In this document: positions 52,727 to 61,680 of the stretch, piece by piece
Layout: each line of letters opens with the position of its first letter
How positions within the stretch are numbered: the first letter of the stretch is position 1
Assembly (NCBI RefSeq): GCF_013364195.1
Contig: NZ_CP054918.1
Location: 868,001 to 932,000 of the forward strand
DNA from: Streptomyces sp. NA04227
GTDB taxonomy: Bacteria; Actinomycetota; Actinomycetes; Streptomycetales; Streptomycetaceae
DNA length: 64,000 bases
Reading direction: 5' to 3'
Program-made: the position numbers and the translations under genes
Notes under the pieces: generated by a model
What the model was told of the DNA's origin: nothing
Database searches by the model: none
What the model saw: the letters and a program-made list of their open reading frames with translations, nothing else

Positions 52727-54208
52727 TCAGCGACGCCACCACCGCAGGAACCGCTGCCAGACGCCCGCGCGCGGCTCGCTCTGCGCGTGCCGTCCGCGCG
52801 CCGCCGACGCGGGAGCGGGCTCCGGCACCGCATCGGGCACCCGTTCGGGGACGGGCCCAGGCCCCGCCGCCGCGCTGGAGACCTGCCAGTCCCGCCGCGG
52901 GGCCGGTACCCGACCGGGCCGTACGGAGGGTTCCTGCGGGGGCCGGGGCGCGAACCGTACCGGGAGTTCCACCAGATGCCGGGACAGAATGGACGAGCGC
53001 CACCTCAACTGGTCCTGGTCCACGGCGAGTTCGACGTCCGGCAGACGCATGAACAGGGCGTCGACCCCGGTGTCGGCGATGGCACGGCCGATGTCCTGGC
53101 CGGGGCACTCGTGCGCTCCCCCGCTGAAGGCGAGATGGGCGCGGTTGCCCTGCATCGGGGCGGCGGGGTCGGGCCGTACCGCCGGGTCGACGTTGCCCGG
53201 GGCGATACCGAGGATGAGCCCGTCGCCCGCCCGGATGTGCCGGTCGCCGAGTTCGGTGTCCTGGGTGGCGAAGTAGCCGACCATGGCGCTGAACGGCGGC
53301 TCGTCCCACAGCGACTGCTCGACCGCCTCGGGCACCGTCATCTGCCCGCCGCTCAACTGGGCGCGGAACCTCGGGTCGGTGAGCACCATGCGCAGCACGT
53401 TGGCGATCAGGTTCGCGGTGGCCTCGTAGGCGGCGATGAGCACCAGCCTCAGGTGCTGGGCCACCTCGTCGTCGGAGAGGCGTGACTCATGGGTGATCAG
53501 GGCGCTGGCGAAGTCCTCCTCGGGGCGTTCGCGGCGGCGGGTGACCAGGCGCATGAGCGCGGCCATCACGTACTCGTTGCTCGCGATGGCGGTCTCGGTG
53601 CCCTGGATCATGTCCCGCGCGGCCTGCACCATCCGCTCGTCGTACTCCTCGGGCATGCCGAGGACCTGGCACATGACCATCATCGGCAGGTGCTCGGCGA
53701 ACCGGCCGACCAGATCGGCCTGCCCGTCCTCGCAGAACCGGTTGACCAGGCGCTGGCTGAAGCGGTTGATGTGCCGCCGCACGCCGCGGTGGTCGATGGT
53801 CGCCATGGCGGCGGTGACCGCGCCGCGCAGCCGGCGGTGCTCGGCGCCCTCCACGAAGCTGCACATCGGCTGCCAGGTGAAGACCGGCGCGAGCGGATGG
53901 TCGGGCCCGGCGGAGCCGTCCTGCACCGCGCGCCAGTGCCGTGAATCGCGGGTGAAGTGCGAGGAGTTGCGCACCATCTGGAGGTTCTCGCCGTGGCCGA
54001 GCACGACCCAGACGGGTACGTCGTTGTGCAGCAGGGCGGGGGCGACGGGGCCGTGCTCGGCGCGCAGCTTCTCGTAGACGGCGGCGAGGTCCTCGGCCTC
54101 GGGGCCGTAGAGGCGGCGGGTGCCCGCGGGGCCGTGCGCGGGGCAGCCCGGCGGCGGCGCGAGGGCGGTGTCGTCCGGGCCGGGTCGGTAGGGCGAAGGG
54201 GTCGTCAC
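52727..54208 (-). CDS. rarE: Conservon cytochrome P450 (RarE-like) lacking the ExxR motif
   Basis: 493 aa from GTG at 54208. Heme-binding AFSGGAHECPGQD with Cys368; I-helix AAYEATANLIANVLR. The K-helix reads VEQSLWDEPPF, so the invariant ExxR is QxxW, as described for the conservon CYP157 family. A 70-residue basic C-terminal tail follows. The last gene of a conservon, after the GTPase. rarE of S. griseus is the namesake of this position; the substrate is unknown. Confidence 0.88.
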   Translation of the reverse strand: MTTPSPYRPGPDDTALAPPPGCPAHGPAGTRRLYGPEAEDLAAVYEKLRAEHGPVAPALLHNDVPVWVVLGHGENLQMVRNSSHFTRDSRHWRAVQDGSAGPDHPLAPVFTWQPMCSFVEGAEHRRLRGAVTAAMATIDHRGVRRHINRFSQRLVNRFCEDGQADLVGRFAEHLPMMVMCQVLGMPEEYDERMVQAARDMIQGTETAIASNEYVMAALMRLVTRRRERPEEDFASALITHESRLSDDEVAQHLRLVLIAAYEATANLIANVLRMVLTDPRFRAQLSGGQMTVPEAVEQSLWDEPPFSAMVGYFATQDTELGDRHIRAGDGLILGIAPGNVDPAVRPDPAAPMQGNRAHLAFSGGAHECPGQDIGRAIADTGVDALFMRLPDVELAVDQDQLRWRSSILSRHLVELPVRFAPRPPQEPSVRPGRVPAPRRDWQVSSAAAGPGPVPERVPDAVPEPAPASAARGRHAQSEPRAGVWQRFLRWWRR

Positions 54209-54282
54209 GGTGTCGCTCCGGGGTTCCGGTTCCGTTGGGAGGGTGGGCGGTTGGGGCGGCGCTGCGCCGTCGGTCCCGGCGG

Positions 54283-54897
54283 TCAGGCCGGGGCGCCGCT
54301 CAGCGCGTACAGGTGGCGCATCAGGGTCAGCAGCACGTCGCGGCTGGAGGCGCGGCGGCGGACGTCGCAGTCGACGAGGGGGACCTCGGCGGGCAGGTCG
54401 AGCGCGGCGCGCAGTTCGGGGTGCGGGTAACGGGGCGCGTCCGGAAAGGAGTTGACGGCGACCACGAAGGGCACGCCGCACTCCTCCAGGCGGCCCATGA
54501 CGTCGAAGCTGACCTCCAGGCGCCGGGTGTCGACCAGGACGACGGCACCGAGCGCGCCCTCGAACAGGCCGTTCCACAGGAACCAGAAGCGCTCCTGGCC
54601 CGGGGTGCCGAAGAGATACAGGACGAGCTCGTCGGTGAGGGTGATCCGGCCGAAGTCCATGGCGACGGTGGTCGCGGTCTTCGTCGCCGAGCCGAAGTCG
54701 TCGTCGATCCCGATCCCGGCCTGCGTCATCGTCTCCTCGGTGGTCAGCGGTCTGATCTCGCTGACCGAGCCGACCATGGTGGTCTTGCCCACCCCGAAGC
54801 CGCCGACGATCACGATCTTCACGGCCGCGGTGGCGCTCGCGGGGAGCCCGTCCTCGTGCCGTGGTCCGGTGAGGGTGTCAGAGCTGTTGAAGTCCAT
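54283..54897 (-). CDS. rarD: Conservon GTP-binding protein (RarD-like, MglA-type)
   Basis: 204 aa. P-loop VGGFGVGKTTMVGSVSE, a switch-region TPGQERFW (DxxG-type DTPG variant LFGTPGQERF) and the NSFP/NKxD-like AVNSFPDAP. MglA/Ras-like conservon GTPases bind to the roadblock and DUF742 partners at the membrane and control morphological development. Start overlaps the rarC end by about 20 bp. Confidence 0.9.
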   Translation of the reverse strand: MDFNSSDTLTGPRHEDGLPASATAAVKIVIVGGFGVGKTTMVGSVSEIRPLTTEETMTQAGIGIDDDFGSATKTATTVAMDFGRITLTDELVLYLFGTPGQERFWFLWNGLFEGALGAVVLVDTRRLEVSFDVMGRLEECGVPFVVAVNSFPDAPRYPHPELRAALDLPAEVPLVDCDVRRRASSRDVLLTLMRHLYALSGAPA

Positions 54898-55252
54898 GCA
54901 TCACCGATTCGAGAAGGGTTCGGTCCGGCAGCGCGGAACGCACCAACGGCGCCCGCGCCTCGACGAGTTCGGCCGCGAGCAGCTCGGTCAGGAGCACCGT
55001 CACCACGCTGAAGGGCAGATTCAGATACGCGGAGAGTTCGGCCACCGACAGCGGCGTCGGGCACATCCGCAGCAGTGCGGCCTGTTCGGGCGGCGTGGTG
55101 GGCGGCGCCTCCCCGCGCGCGACGATCAGGGTGACCAGGTCGAGGGCGGCCCGCCCGCCGCCTTCGACCGAGCCGGTCAGTACGTAGAAGCGCTCCGGGC
55201 TGGCCTCGGAGTCGGACAGCGGGGCGCGCCGTTCACGCCGCCCAGGCGTCAT
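54878..55252 (-). CDS. rarC: Conservon DUF742 protein (RarC-like)
   Basis: 124 aa. DUF742 pattern: YVLTGSVEGGGRAALDLVTLIVARGEAPP, ..ALLRMCPTPLSVAELSAYLNLPFSVVTVLLTELLAAELVE, a winged-helix-like domain. Its ATG overlaps the rarB stop (ATGA). Partner of the GTPase in the conservon complex. Confidence 0.93.
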   Translation of the reverse strand: MTPGRRERRAPLSDSEASPERFYVLTGSVEGGGRAALDLVTLIVARGEAPPTTPPEQAALLRMCPTPLSVAELSAYLNLPFSVVTVLLTELLAAELVEARAPLVRSALPDRTLLESVMHGLQQL

Positions 55253-55656
55253 ACGGGCTGCCCGTCACGCCGCGGCGGAGAGGTGAGGTGGGCGCCGATC
55301 CGTACCACCAGATCGCGCATCCGGCTGCCGATCAGCCCGGCGTCGACGGTCTCCTCGGCGAGCACGGCGAGAAACGCGCCCGCCCCGGCCGCCATCAGAT
55401 AGAAGAACCCGCCGCTGACCTCGATGATCACCATCCGCATCCGGCCGTCGCTCTCGGGGATCTCGTGTGCGACGGCCACCGCGAGGCTCTGCAGTCCGGC
55501 GCAGGCGGCGGCGATCCGGTCGGCCGCGTCGGGGTCGCCGCCGTACTGGGCGATGCGCAGTCCGTCCGCGGAGAGCACCACGATCTGCCGGGTCTGCGGC
55601 ACCCCGTCGGCGAGTTCCTTGAGCATCCAGTCGAAGTTGGCCCGCTGCTGGATCAC
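55249..55656 (-). CDS. rarB: Conservon Roadblock/LC7 protein (RarB-like)
   Basis: 135 aa from GTG at 55656 (VIQQRANFDWMLKELADGVPQ). Roadblock/LC7 features: QIVVLSADGLRIAQ, ADRIAAACAGLQSLA and FFYLMAAGAGAFLAVLAEETVDAGLIGSRM. MglB-like partner or GAP for the RarD GTPase. Start overlaps the rarA stop by 4 bp (GTGA). Confidence 0.93.
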   Translation of the reverse strand: MIQQRANFDWMLKELADGVPQTRQIVVLSADGLRIAQYGGDPDAADRIAAACAGLQSLAVAVAHEIPESDGRMRMVIIEVSGGFFYLMAAGAGAFLAVLAEETVDAGLIGSRMRDLVVRIGAHLTSPPRRDGQPV

Positions 55657-57260
55657 TGGTCGTTCCCCTCCTGGTCGCCCGGCGCGTACGGGTGTGCCGC
55701 GCCTGTCCCGCCCGCCGCCGGGTCGGCTCCTGCCCCGGGCTCCGGCCGGGAGGGCCCCCACGCCCCGGACATGAACGCCTCGATCCACAGGCCGGGTTCG
55801 GGTTCGGTGGCCGCGTCCGGGGCGGTGCGCGGCGGCGGTGCGGTCGCGGTCGTGGTGTGTGCGGCGAAGCCCCCCGCCGCCGAGGCCCTGACCCGGCTGC
55901 GGCGCTGCGGCAGGCCGTTCGGCCGCCACTCGGTGACCACCGGGGCGTCCGGGTCGTCGTGGCCGCCGAGGGTCGCGGGCGTCAGGGGCGGCGAGGCCAC
56001 CGGGCCGGTGGTCGGGCGGCGCTTCTTGGCCGGGCGTTCCGGTTCGGCGACCAGACGTCCGTGCTCGTTCAGTCGCGGCACCGCCGAGGCGCCGATACCG
56101 TGCGCCAGGCCGGGGGCGGGCGCGGTGGTGAGCATCTCGCGGGGTACGACGAGTACGGCCCGGACCCCGCCGTACGCGGACTGCCGCAGCGAGACCTGCA
56201 TGTCGTACATCTGGGCCAGCCGTCCGACGACGGCGAGGCCGAGCCGGGGGGTCTCGCCGAGGTCGTCGAGGTCGATGCCCGCCTGTGCCTGGGCCAGCAT
56301 CCGCTCGGCCCTGGCCCTGGCCTCCTCGCTGAGGCTGACGCCGCCGTCCTCGATCTCGATGGCGATGCCGGTCTGCACCTCCACGGCGGTGACGTGCACC
56401 CGTGTCTGCGGGGGCGAGTAGCGGGTGGCGTTGTCGAGGAGTTCGGCGCAGGCGTGGATCAGCGGTTCCACGCTGGTGCCGAGGATCGAGACGTCCGCGA
56501 TCGAGTGCAGATCGACCCGCCGGTAGTCCAGGATGCGCGACATCGCGCCGCGCAGCACGCTGAACAGCGGTACGGGGCCCGGCCATTGGCGTCCCGGCCG
56601 GGCACCGCCGAGCACCGTGACGGAGTCGGCGAGGCGGCCGATCAGGGCCGTGCCGTGGTCGATGCGCAGCAGGTCGTCGAAGACCTCGGGGTTGCGCCCG
56701 TGGTCCTCCTCCATCTCGCGCAGTTCGGCGGCCTGGCGGTGCACGATCGCCTGTACGCGGCGGGCGACGTTGACGAAGGCGAGCTGCGAGGACTCGCGCA
56801 GGGCGCTCTCGGTGTCCACGATCTCCAGGACGTCGCGGAGCAACGCGCGGTGTGCCATGGGCAGTTCACGGAAGACCGGGTCGGCGTCCACCACACAACG
56901 GACCACTTCGGCGGGCGACTCGCCCTGGCGCAGCCGCAGCAGCGCCTCCGGCAGCAGTTCGCCGCCGAGGCGCGCGGTCTCCTCCTCGTGGGCGTCCACC
57001 CGCCGCTGGAGGAAGCCGATCTGCTGTGCGTGCCGGGCGCGCACCTCGCTTACCGCGTACCGGGCCCGTACGAGCCGTGCGGCCACCAGGAGCACCAGCA
57101 GGACGCACACCGCTCCGCAGGCGGCGACCGCACTTCCGGCCTCCTCGGGCGCCAGGACCACGGCCGCGCCCGCGACGGCGGTCATGAGTATGGCGGGCAG
57201 CAACAGGACGCGCAGATAACGGATTTCACGGCCGGCGGGAGGCGTTTCAACACGCACCAT
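55653..57260 (-). CDS. rarA: Conservon sensor histidine kinase-like protein (RarA-like)
   Basis: 535 aa from MVRVETPPAGREIR. Two N-terminal TM segments (LLLPAILMTAVAGAAVVLA and VAACGAVCVLLVLLVAARLV), a helical region, and a C-terminal HATPase fold with ELLDNATRYSPPQTRVHV and RLGLAVVGRLAQMYDMQVSLRQS. No clear HisKA phospho-histidine is seen, as usual for conservon kinases. First gene of the rarA-E operon; a Pro/Arg-rich C-terminal tail of about 120 residues is cytosolic. Confidence 0.93.
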   Translation of the reverse strand: MVRVETPPAGREIRYLRVLLLPAILMTAVAGAAVVLAPEEAGSAVAACGAVCVLLVLLVAARLVRARYAVSEVRARHAQQIGFLQRRVDAHEEETARLGGELLPEALLRLRQGESPAEVVRCVVDADPVFRELPMAHRALLRDVLEIVDTESALRESSQLAFVNVARRVQAIVHRQAAELREMEEDHGRNPEVFDDLLRIDHGTALIGRLADSVTVLGGARPGRQWPGPVPLFSVLRGAMSRILDYRRVDLHSIADVSILGTSVEPLIHACAELLDNATRYSPPQTRVHVTAVEVQTGIAIEIEDGGVSLSEEARARAERMLAQAQAGIDLDDLGETPRLGLAVVGRLAQMYDMQVSLRQSAYGGVRAVLVVPREMLTTAPAPGLAHGIGASAVPRLNEHGRLVAEPERPAKKRRPTTGPVASPPLTPATLGGHDDPDAPVVTEWRPNGLPQRRSRVRASAAGGFAAHTTTATAPPPRTAPDAATEPEPGLWIEAFMSGAWGPSRPEPGAGADPAAGGTGAAHPYAPGDQEGNDQ

Positions 57261-57658
57261 GTCTGCCCTCGAAGATGTCGGCTGGGGGACGTCTGGCTCG
57301 CACCACCGTGAGGCGACGGCATTCGGGGCACACAAAAAGGCAAAGGGAACAAAGGCCCGAATCCGTCTCAACTCGGCGCGCTGCGGGCGAGCTTAGTCCC
57401 GCCGGAACATCACCACGTCATATTCCGCAACCGCCTGAATTCGGCCCCGGCAGGGCTCTACACTCGACTCCATTTGCACGCAGCGCAGTTGTCCGTCTTC
57501 GGGGAGTGACCGGGTCCGGTACCTGAGCTGCGCGAAGCCGCCCGCAGCCGGACGCGGGCGCGGGTACCCGACGTCAGCCGCGTGATGCCGTACAGACGAA
57601 CGGTGCGCCGCCCCTCGTACGGGACGGCGCACCGAAACGGCGTGCTTGCGGGCGGGTG
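57261..57658. other. Gap between the conservon and helY
   Basis: 398 bp. It contains the helY terminator (57601-57634) and presumably the rarA promoter. No gene or RNA seen. Confidence 0.55.
57601..57634 (-). terminator. Terminator of helY
   Basis: CGGTGCGCCG (57601-57610) and CGGCGCACCG (57625-57634), a perfect 10-bp stem, 25 bp beyond the helY stop. Confidence 0.75.
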
Positions 57659-60460
57659 TTACCCGACGGACGAGTAGGCCACCACCCCGCGCAGGACGGC
57701 GTCGACGGCACGGCGCGCGTTCTTGGCGACCGTCGAGTCCCCCGACGGCGCCGCGGCCGAGATCTGGCCGAGCACGTCGATGACCTGCTTGCACCAGCGC
57801 ACGAAGTCGCCCGCGGGCATCTCCGCCTCGCGCAGCACCTCGTCCAGGCCCTTGCCGGAGGCCCACATGAACACGGCCCAGGCGAAGCCGAGATCGGGCT
57901 CGCGCTGGCCGACACCCTCGGTCTGGTTGATCCGGAAGTCCTCCTCGACCGCGTCGAGCCGTCCCCAGATACGGACCATCTCGCCGAGGGCGGCCTTCGC
58001 GTTCCCGGAGGGCACCTTGGGCGCGACCCCGTCGTCCCCGATCCGCGACTCGTAGACCAACGCCGAGACGCAGGCGGCGAGTTCGGCCGGGCCAAGACCT
58101 TCCCAGACCCGTTCCCGCAGGCATTCACTGGCCAGCAGATCGAGTTCGCCGTACAGCCGGGCCAGCCTGCGGCCGTGCTCGGTGACCTCGTCACCGCGCA
58201 GATAGTCGAGCTCGGTGAGCAGCGCGACGATCCGGTCGAAGGTACGGGCGATGGTGTTGGTGCGGCCCTCGATGCGCCGCTCCAGCTGGTGGGTGTCGCG
58301 CCGCAGCCGGTGGTAGCGCTCGGCCCAGCGGGCGTGGTCCTCGCGGTCGCTGCACCCGTGGCAGGGGTGCGCCCTGATCTCGGTACGCAGCCGGGCGATC
58401 TCGCGGTCGTCGGCGGCGGCGGAGCGCTGCTTGCGGTGGCGCTCCGGCGCTATGTGCCCGGCCTTGGTGCGCAGCGCGGAGGCCAGGTCCCGGCGCGACT
58501 GCGGGCTGCGCGCGTTGAAGGACTTGGGGATCCGCATCCGCTCCAGGGCCTCGACCGGCACCGGAAAGTCCATCGCGGCAAGGCGCTTGACCTGGCGTTC
58601 GGCGGTGAGCACCAGGGGGCGCGGGCCGTCGTGGTGGTCGAAGCCGCGGTGCCCGTTGGACCGGCCCGCGGGCAGTCCGGGGTCGAGCACCAGGGCGAGA
58701 CCGGCGAACTTGCCGGTGGGCACGTGGATGACGTCGCCGGGCTTGAGCCGCTCCAGGGCCGCGGCCGCCTCGGCACGCCGCTGCACCGCGCCCTGCTTGG
58801 CCAGTTCGTTCTCGCGGTCCTTGAGGTCCCGGCGCAGGCGCGAGTACTCCTCGAAATCGCCGAGGTGACAGGTCATCGAGGCCTTGTAGCCGTCAAGTCC
58901 CTCTTCGTTGCGCTGCACTTGGCGGGAGATGCCGACCACCGCGCGGTCGGCCTGGAACTGCGCGAAGGAGGTCTCGAGCAGTTCCCTGGACCGGTGCCGC
59001 CCGAATTGCTGCACCAGGTTCACGGCCATGTTGTACGAGGGCCGGAAGCTGGAACGCAGCGGATACGTACGGGTACCGGCCAGACCGGCGAGGTGCTCGG
59101 GGCTCATGGCGCGCTGCCAGAGCACCACCGCGTGGCCCTCGATGTCGATACCCCGGCGCCCGGCCCGCCCGGTCAGCTGGGTGTACTCGCCGGGCGTGAT
59201 GTCGGCGTGCTGCTCGCCGTTCCACTTGACGAGCTTCTCCAGGACGACCGAACGCGCGGGCATGTTGATGCCCAGGGCGAGCGTCTCGGTGGCGAACACG
59301 GCCTTCACCAGACCGCGTACGAAGAGTTCCTCCACGACCTCCTTGAAGGTCGGCAGCATGCCCGCGTGGTGCGCGGCGATACCGCGCTCCAGGCCTTCCA
59401 GCCACTCGTAGTAGCCAAGAACGTGCAGGTCCTCGCGCGGGATCGACTCGGTGCGCTTCTCGACGATCTCGCGGACGGCGCCGCGGGACTCCTCGTCGTT
59501 GAGCCTGAGCCCCGCGTACAGGCACTGCTGCACCGCCGACTCGCAGCCCGCGCGGCTGAAGATGAAGGTGATCGCGGGCAACAGGCCCTCGGCGTCGAGG
59601 CGTTCGATGACCTCGGGGCGGCCCGGGGTCCAGATCCGAGAGCGCTGGCGGCGCTCGCGTTCCCGGTCGGCCTCGCGCCCGCGGCGGCGGTCGCGGCCGC
59701 CGGTCGGACGGCTCGCCTCCATCCTCGCCATCCGCGTCAGATCGGGGTTGACCGCCTTCTTGTGGCCCTCGCCCTCCTCGAAGAGGTCGTACATCCGGCG
59801 CCCGGCGAGCACATGCTGGAACAGCGGCACGGGACGGTGCTCGGAGACGATCACATCGGTGTCGCCGCGCACCGTGTCCAGCCAGTCACCGAACTCTTCG
59901 GCGTTGGAGACGGTCGCCGACAGTGACACCAGGGTCACCGACTCCGGGAGGTGGATGATCACTTCCTCCCAGACGGCGCCGCGGAAGCGGTCGGAGAGGT
60001 AGTGCACCTCGTCCATGACCACATAGCCGAGGCCGAGCAGGGCCTGCGAGCCCGCGTACAGCATGTTGCGCAGCACCTCGGTGGTCATCACGACCACCGG
60101 CGCGTCCGAGTTGACGCTGTTGTCGCCGGTCAGCAGACCGACCTTGTCGGCGCCGTAACGGGCCGCGAGATCGGCGTACTTCTGGTTGGACAGTGCCTTG
60201 ATGGGCGTGGTGTAGAAACACTTCTTGCCCTGGCCGAGAGCCAGGTGCACGGCGAATTCGCCGACGATCGTCTTGCCGGAGCCGGTGGGCGCGGCGACCA
60301 GCACCCCCTTGCCCTCCTCGAGAGCCTGACAGGCCTCGATCTGGAACGGATCGAGACCGAAGTCGTACATCTCGCGGAAGGAGGCGAGTGCGGTCGCCTG
60401 TTCCGCGGCGCGCCTGCGGGCCGCCGCATACCGCTCGGCCGGTGAGAGGTCCTCTGTCAT
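57659..60460 (-). CDS. helY: DEAD/DEAH-box RNA helicase HelY (Ski2/Mtr4-like)
   Basis: 933 aa from MTEDLSPAER at 60460. Walker A APTGSGKT (57-64), DEVHYLSD box, SAT motif SLSATVSNAEEFG, IEASRPTGG, helicase C domain with YRGR..QLTGRAGRRGID (motif VI) and VMSP. The C-terminal DSHCT domain is at about 770-930. Ski2-like enzymes unwind structured RNA. Open frame upstream to 61474 in the same phase runs through the next gene, so the ATG at 60460 is the natural start. Neighbourhood with tatA/tatC/pafC is conserved in actinobacteria. Confidence 0.95.
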   Translation of the reverse strand: MTEDLSPAERYAAARRRAAEQATALASFREMYDFGLDPFQIEACQALEEGKGVLVAAPTGSGKTIVGEFAVHLALGQGKKCFYTTPIKALSNQKYADLAARYGADKVGLLTGDNSVNSDAPVVVMTTEVLRNMLYAGSQALLGLGYVVMDEVHYLSDRFRGAVWEEVIIHLPESVTLVSLSATVSNAEEFGDWLDTVRGDTDVIVSEHRPVPLFQHVLAGRRMYDLFEEGEGHKKAVNPDLTRMARMEASRPTGGRDRRRGREADRERERRQRSRIWTPGRPEVIERLDAEGLLPAITFIFSRAGCESAVQQCLYAGLRLNDEESRGAVREIVEKRTESIPREDLHVLGYYEWLEGLERGIAAHHAGMLPTFKEVVEELFVRGLVKAVFATETLALGINMPARSVVLEKLVKWNGEQHADITPGEYTQLTGRAGRRGIDIEGHAVVLWQRAMSPEHLAGLAGTRTYPLRSSFRPSYNMAVNLVQQFGRHRSRELLETSFAQFQADRAVVGISRQVQRNEEGLDGYKASMTCHLGDFEEYSRLRRDLKDRENELAKQGAVQRRAEAAAALERLKPGDVIHVPTGKFAGLALVLDPGLPAGRSNGHRGFDHHDGPRPLVLTAERQVKRLAAMDFPVPVEALERMRIPKSFNARSPQSRRDLASALRTKAGHIAPERHRKQRSAAADDREIARLRTEIRAHPCHGCSDREDHARWAERYHRLRRDTHQLERRIEGRTNTIARTFDRIVALLTELDYLRGDEVTEHGRRLARLYGELDLLASECLRERVWEGLGPAELAACVSALVYESRIGDDGVAPKVPSGNAKAALGEMVRIWGRLDAVEEDFRINQTEGVGQREPDLGFAWAVFMWASGKGLDEVLREAEMPAGDFVRWCKQVIDVLGQISAAAPSGDSTVAKNARRAVDAVLRGVVAYSSVG

Positions 60461-60564
60461 CGTGCTTTCGAGACTACCGGGCGCCTCTGACAGCGCACGA
60501 TCTTTGTTCGGATCCCCGGACCGGGTCCGCGCACGGCCCGGGGGACCCCAACTCCGGGGAAGTG

Positions 60565-61458
60565 TCAGCTCACTCCGAGTACACGCAGCGCGCCCGCACG
60601 GCATTCGACGGCGAGCGGCAGCGCGGCGAGCGGTTCGCCGTCCGCGTAGGCGGTGACCCCGGGGGCGGCCAGTTCGATACGCGCGGCCCGGTGCACGGTG
60701 ACCGCCGGGTGCTCCAGGTGCGTCCCCTTGTAGACCCGCGGAAAGACCTTGAGCAGATCCCGCCGGGTGGCCCGGCCGACCACGGTCACCGAGAACATCC
60801 CCTCGCGCGGGTCCGCCCCGGCGCAGATCCGCATCCCGCCGCCGTACGAGGGCCCGTTGCCGACCGCGACCAGGGTGGCCTCGATGTCCTGCGGCTCGCC
60901 CCCGTCGAGGGTGAGCCGGTACGGGATCGGTCTGAAGGCCGCCAGTTCGGCGACCGTGGCGACGTCGTACTTGAACCGGCCGAGCGGCAGCCGGATGCGG
61001 TTGCCGCGGTCGTTGACCCGGGAGTCGAAGCCGGAGGCGAGCACCGTGCCGAACCAGGTGCCGGCGGCACGGCCGAGTGCGATCTCGCCGGCCCGGTTCT
61101 GAGCGAGCGCCGTGGCCGCGAGCCGGGCCGCCGCGGCGGGGTCGCGCACCGGCAGGCCCAGGCTCCGGGCGAAGTCGTTGCCGGTGCCCACGGCGATCAC
61201 GCCGAGCGGCACCCCGGTCCCGGCGACCGCCTGCAGCGCCATGTGCACGAGCCCGTCCCCGCCGACGGCGAACAGCGCGTCGGTGCCTTCGGCCACCGCC
61301 TGCCGCACACATCGCCGGGCGTCCTCGGCGTCGGTCCCGCGCACACCGCGCACGGTGAAGCCCGCCCGGCGCAGCTCCTCGGCGACGGGTTCCGCGGCAC
61401 GCCTGCCGCGTCCGCCGCCGGCGGCCGGATTCACGAAGAGGGTGATCTCGCTCGTCAC
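60565..61458 (-). CDS. Diacylglycerol kinase family lipid kinase, second copy
   Basis: 297 aa from GTG at 61458. Catalytic domain: TSEITLFVNPAAGGGRG, GGDGLVHMALQAVAGTG with GGDG at 66-69 followed by Leu where the other copy has Thr, GTGNDFAR (91-98) and the C-terminal AYADGEPLAALPLAVE segment. Similar in length and motif spacing to the gene at 271-1155 but diverged elsewhere, so old paralogues. Lies between tatC and helY. Confidence 0.9.
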   Translation of the reverse strand: MTSEITLFVNPAAGGGRGRRAAEPVAEELRRAGFTVRGVRGTDAEDARRCVRQAVAEGTDALFAVGGDGLVHMALQAVAGTGVPLGVIAVGTGNDFARSLGLPVRDPAAAARLAATALAQNRAGEIALGRAAGTWFGTVLASGFDSRVNDRGNRIRLPLGRFKYDVATVAELAAFRPIPYRLTLDGGEPQDIEATLVAVGNGPSYGGGMRICAGADPREGMFSVTVVGRATRRDLLKVFPRVYKGTHLEHPAVTVHRAARIELAAPGVTAYADGEPLAALPLAVECRAGALRVLGVS

Positions 61459-61580
61459 GCGCGGGACTGTACAAGTTTCCGTGTGGGACGTCGCCCCTTC
61501 GGCAGAAGTTCGTCCGTGCCGCTCGCCGCTTCCCGGCCGAAACGACACCGGCAGGGCACCCGTGCGGCGGCCGCCGACGC

Positions 61581-61614
61581 CGAGCGGGGCCGGACGTGTG
61601 TCCGGCCCCGCTCG
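61581..61614 (-). terminator. Terminator of the tat operon
   Basis: CGAGCGGGGCCGGAC (61581-61595), loop GTGT, GTCCGGCCCCGCTCG (61600-61614): a perfect 15-bp stem, 67 bp beyond tatC. Confidence 0.88.
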
Positions 61615-61680
61615 GTTCGACGCTCGCGGGCCGCTGCCCGCCGCTCGTACTCAGCTCATGTCACGTTGTGTCATGCCGTG

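Noticed and set aside
61459..61474. The helY frame stays open through the DAGK gene to 61474, suggesting a 1271-aa fusion
   Set aside because: The two genes are in different frames on the same strand, each with its own start, motifs and full domain; the long frame is a high-GC artefact.
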